Assembly (NCBI GenBank): GCA_964443525.1
Contig: CAYUCY010000066.1
Location: 1-8,152 of the forward strand
Direction of reading: 5' to 3'
DNA length: 8,152 nucleotides
Origin: CAYUCY01 sp964443525
GTDB taxonomy: Bacteria; Pseudomonadota; Alphaproteobacteria; Caedimonadales; Caedimonadaceae
The position numbers and the translations under genes were made by a program. This document shows positions 6,366 to 8,152 of this stretch, one piece after another. Each line of letters opens with the position of its first letter. The stretch's first letter is position 1. Under the pieces are notes generated by a model. The model was not told the DNA's origin. It saw only the letters and a program-made list of their open reading frames with translations, and did no database searches.

Positions 6366-7009
6366 GAAAAATCAGACCTTGTCTCTCTAAATAGGATAGA
6401 GGGTTAGTGTATCAAAACTCCTCTATTCATGAAAAATTCCGCCAAAAAGTCAATTGAAATCTCAACGTAACAATCGCAAGCGATATAAATCTTCTACGCA
6501 GCGTCCTTAATTAAGAATAAATATTCAAATCGGCAATCTGGCGCCGATACGGCCTTGCCTCTTCCCCCTTCAGTAAAAGGAGAGTCAGACCGTCAAGAGA
6601 CCCCCAGAGGACACTTCTTCCTCTCTTTTCTCTCGCATCCCACTTCATTTCTTTATGAGCTTGCAAAGGGCGCCTCCTTTTAGATTCTTCTGAAATTTCC
6701 TTGGAGATAATACACAAAGCAAACAGCTCAAGTGAAGGTATGAATTACACGATTCTTAACAGCTAAATTTCATCCCTGTACCCGAAAAGAAACAGGGTGT
6801 GGCGCCCATGAAACGGATTTTATTTATTGTATAACGGTTTAAAGTTAGCTATTCTGACGATGGTTTTTTATGTGCCGCAAAATCATGAAGAATATTTCGA
6901 GGACCGGCACGATTTGTAACGTGGAAAGAAAAAGGGAGCCTCCGAGCTTCTTTGAAGGATTTACAAAGGGTTTTACCAAAAATGATTGATCGTTTACGTA
7001 TTGTTCAAC
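6366..7009. other. Long intergenic region between mrcA and rne without a convincing gene
   Basis: Both strands lack a supported gene. The longest minus-strand reading (6717-6511) begins with TTG, has no ribosome site and shows no family motif. Short plus-strand readings (for example 6860-6919) have no ribosome site. A small hairpin CCCTGT/ACAGGG (6774-6779 and 6792-6797, 12-nt loop) is visible. The best plus-strand promoter-like pair is TTGTAT (6827-6832), 17 nt, TATTCT (6850-6855), matching 3 and 4 of 6; if used, it gives rne a leader of about 300 nt. No remnant of an amidase gene could be recognised. Confidence 0.5.
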
Positions 7010-7146
7010 GATTCGAGCTGGAACCTCACCAGGGCCGGCCTACGGGTGGTCCAACGCCCGAATCAGCACCCCGACGTTAAGGTCGGGCGACCCTTGTAAT
7101 TTCACAAAGACTCAAACTCTCCCAATGTCTCAGGTTTGTACCTGAG
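7010..7146 (+). promoter_or_regulatory. Structured, GC-rich leader of rne with three stem-loops
   Basis: Three successive stems can be drawn. (1) GATTCG/CGAATC (7010-7015 with 7059-7064) encloses an inner hairpin CACC-AGG/CCT-GGTG (7027-7048, with a 3-nt bulge). (2) CCCGAC/GTCGGG (7070-7075 with 7082-7087) has a 6-nt loop. (3) A perfect 7-bp CTCAGGT/ACCTGAG (7129-7135 with 7140-7146) has a TTGT loop and ends 7 nt before the AAGGAG site. The GC-rich part stands out from the surrounding AT-rich intergenic DNA. In E. coli, RNase E represses its own synthesis through hairpins in the rne leader; a similar role here is inference from position only. The third stem is followed by only TTTT after CAG, so it is a poor terminator. 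Confidence 0.45.
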
Positions 7147-7163
7147 CAGTTTTAAGGAGTCTT

Positions 7164-8152
7164 ATGATGACAAACCCAAATAAAATTATGTTGATCGATG
7201 CCGCCCATCCTGAGGAAACGCGTGTTGCCATCATCGATGAAAAAAATCGCCTGACGGATTTCGATTTCGAAAGCACAACCAAGCAAACAATTAAAGGAAA
7301 TATCTTCCTGGCCAAAATCGCTCGTGTGGAGCCCTCCCTCCAAGCTGCCTTCGTTGATTACGGCGGAAATCGCCACGGGTTTTTAGCCTTCAGCGAAATT
7401 CATCCCGACTACTTTCGTATTCCTGTCTCCGATCGTGAGGCTCTTAAAGAGGCGTTAGCCGAGCAAATCGCCTCCCGCAATGAAAATATTCTGCCCGAAG
7501 ACTTGAAGGAAGAAAAGCCGAAGGAAACGGCGAAAAAGAAAAAAACAAAAGCAAAGAAAAAAGAGGAAGAGGTTCTTGTTGAAGAAACCGGCGGAACGGA
7601 CCTTCCCTTGCCTGAAGAAGAGGAAGAAGAAGCCGTAGCGGCCCGTCCTCCTCTTCATAGAATGTATAAAATCCAGGAGGTCATTCAAAAAGGACAGATC
7701 CTCCTTGTCCAAGTCGTCAAGGAAGAACGCGGCGGAAAAGGAGCCGCTCTTACGACGTATCTTTCTCTTGCGGGACGGTATTGCGTTTTAATGCCGAATT
7801 CTCCTCGAAGCGGCGGCATTTCTCGTAAAATTTCAAATCCGAAAGATCGTTCACGCCTACGTTCTATCCTTGAAGAACTTTCTATTCCAGAGGGGATGGG
7901 CCTTATTATCCGCACGGCCGGCCGCGAGAGGACGAAGGTCGAGATTAAAAGAGATGCAGAATTTTTGATGCGCGGGTGGAATGAGATTCGCGAAAACACG
8001 CTGCAATCAATTGCACCCGCCCTTATTTATGAAGAAGACGATATTATTAAGCGCTCGATCCGCGATTATTACACCAAAGACATTTCCGACGTCTGGGTTG
8101 CAGGAGAAGACAGTTATAAAGCCGCCCGCCAGTTCATGAAAAATCTGGTCCC
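7164..8152 (+). CDS. rne: Ribonuclease E (Rne/Rng family), 5' part, cut by the window end
   Basis: This is the endonuclease that starts mRNA decay and processes rRNA and other RNAs. The open frame runs 329 codons to the edge without a stop. An AAGGAG site (7154-7159) precedes two adjacent ATGs, at 7164 and 7167; the second has the better 7-nt spacing. Residues 45-84 form the first part of the S1 domain (IARVEPSLQAAFVDYG, RHGFLAFSEI). The S1 domain resumes at about 166 with EVIQKGQILLVQVVKEERG, KGAALTTYLSLAGRY and VLMPN. Between them is an insert of about 80 residues with a Lys/Glu-rich middle (KETAKKKKTKAKKKEEE) and a run of six Glu. Next come GGISRKI, the 5'-sensor segment GMGLIIRTAGRE (Arg250 and Thr251 aligning with E. 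coli Arg169 and Thr170) and the RNase H-like region (IIKRSIRDYYTKDI). The DNase I-like catalytic domain lies beyond the window. The S1 insert is typical of alphaproteobacterial RNase E and favours rne over rng. Confidence 0.93.
   Translation, partial: MMTNPNKIMLIDAAHPEETRVAIIDEKNRLTDFDFESTTKQTIKGNIFLAKIARVEPSLQAAFVDYGGNRHGFLAFSEIHPDYFRIPVSDREALKEALAEQIASRNENILPEDLKEEKPKETAKKKKTKAKKKEEEVLVEETGGTDLPLPEEEEEEAVAARPPLHRMYKIQEVIQKGQILLVQVVKEERGGKGAALTTYLSLAGRYCVLMPNSPRSGGISRKISNPKDRSRLRSILEELSIPEGMGLIIRTAGRERTKVEIKRDAEFLMRGWNEIRENTLQSIAPALIYEEDDIIKRSIRDYYTKDISDVWVAGEDSYKAARQFMKNLV

Noticed and set aside
6511..6717. Minus-strand reading of 68 codons between mrcA and rne
   Set aside because: It starts with TTG, has no ribosome site, shows no recognisable motif, and its composition looks like chance.
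6982..7080. Plus-strand reading of 32 codons ahead of rne
   Set aside because: The ribosome site is too distant (AAAGGG about 11 nt away), and the sequence is better explained by the stem-loops of the rne leader.

Overview
The window looks like a piece of chromosome from a Gram-negative bacterium, most likely an alphaproteobacterium and plausibly a host-associated or intracellular one. It carries lpxC (lipid A synthesis) and a class A penicillin-binding protein. It also carries an RNase E whose S1 domain is interrupted by a charged insert, as is common in alphaproteobacteria. The host-associated lifestyle is inferred only from an exported leucine-rich-repeat protein, sparse coding with long intergenic stretches, and a decayed insertion sequence. 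The sequence alone does not fix a genus.

Layout. Positions 1-208 are non-coding and hold a long imperfect inverted repeat (117-201). A leucine-rich-repeat protein with a signal peptide lies on the minus strand (209-1033). About 160 bp of divergent promoter region separates it from a plus-strand peptide deformylase (1197-1862). That gene has two plausible starts, one of which would make it a lipoprotein. The deformylase meets lpxC (1866-2819, minus) tail to tail with only 3 nt between them. Upstream of lpxC are its candidate promoters and then a heavily frameshifted IS1-family element (about 3028-3717), with insA and insB remnants on the minus strand. Next is the class A penicillin-binding protein gene mrcA (3801-6365, minus, GTG start). 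About 800 bp without a convincing gene (6366-7163) follow, ending in a structured GC-rich leader. Last is rne (7164 onward, plus), which is cut by the end of the window.

How the genes relate. lpxC (outer membrane), mrcA (peptidoglycan), the deformylase (protein maturation) and rne (RNA turnover) are housekeeping functions but do not form one operon. mrcA and rne are usually co-oriented neighbours in alphaproteobacteria, with an amidase gene between them. Here they are divergent and the amidase is absent, and lpxC lies away from ftsZ. This suggests rearrangement, and the IS remnant between lpxC and mrcA may mark a breakpoint.

No CRISPR array, tRNA, rRNA, phage gene or defence system was seen. 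The points most worth a second look are the lipoprotein-type leader on the deformylase, the hairpin that buries the insA start codon, the three-stem leader of rne, and the exported LRR protein.
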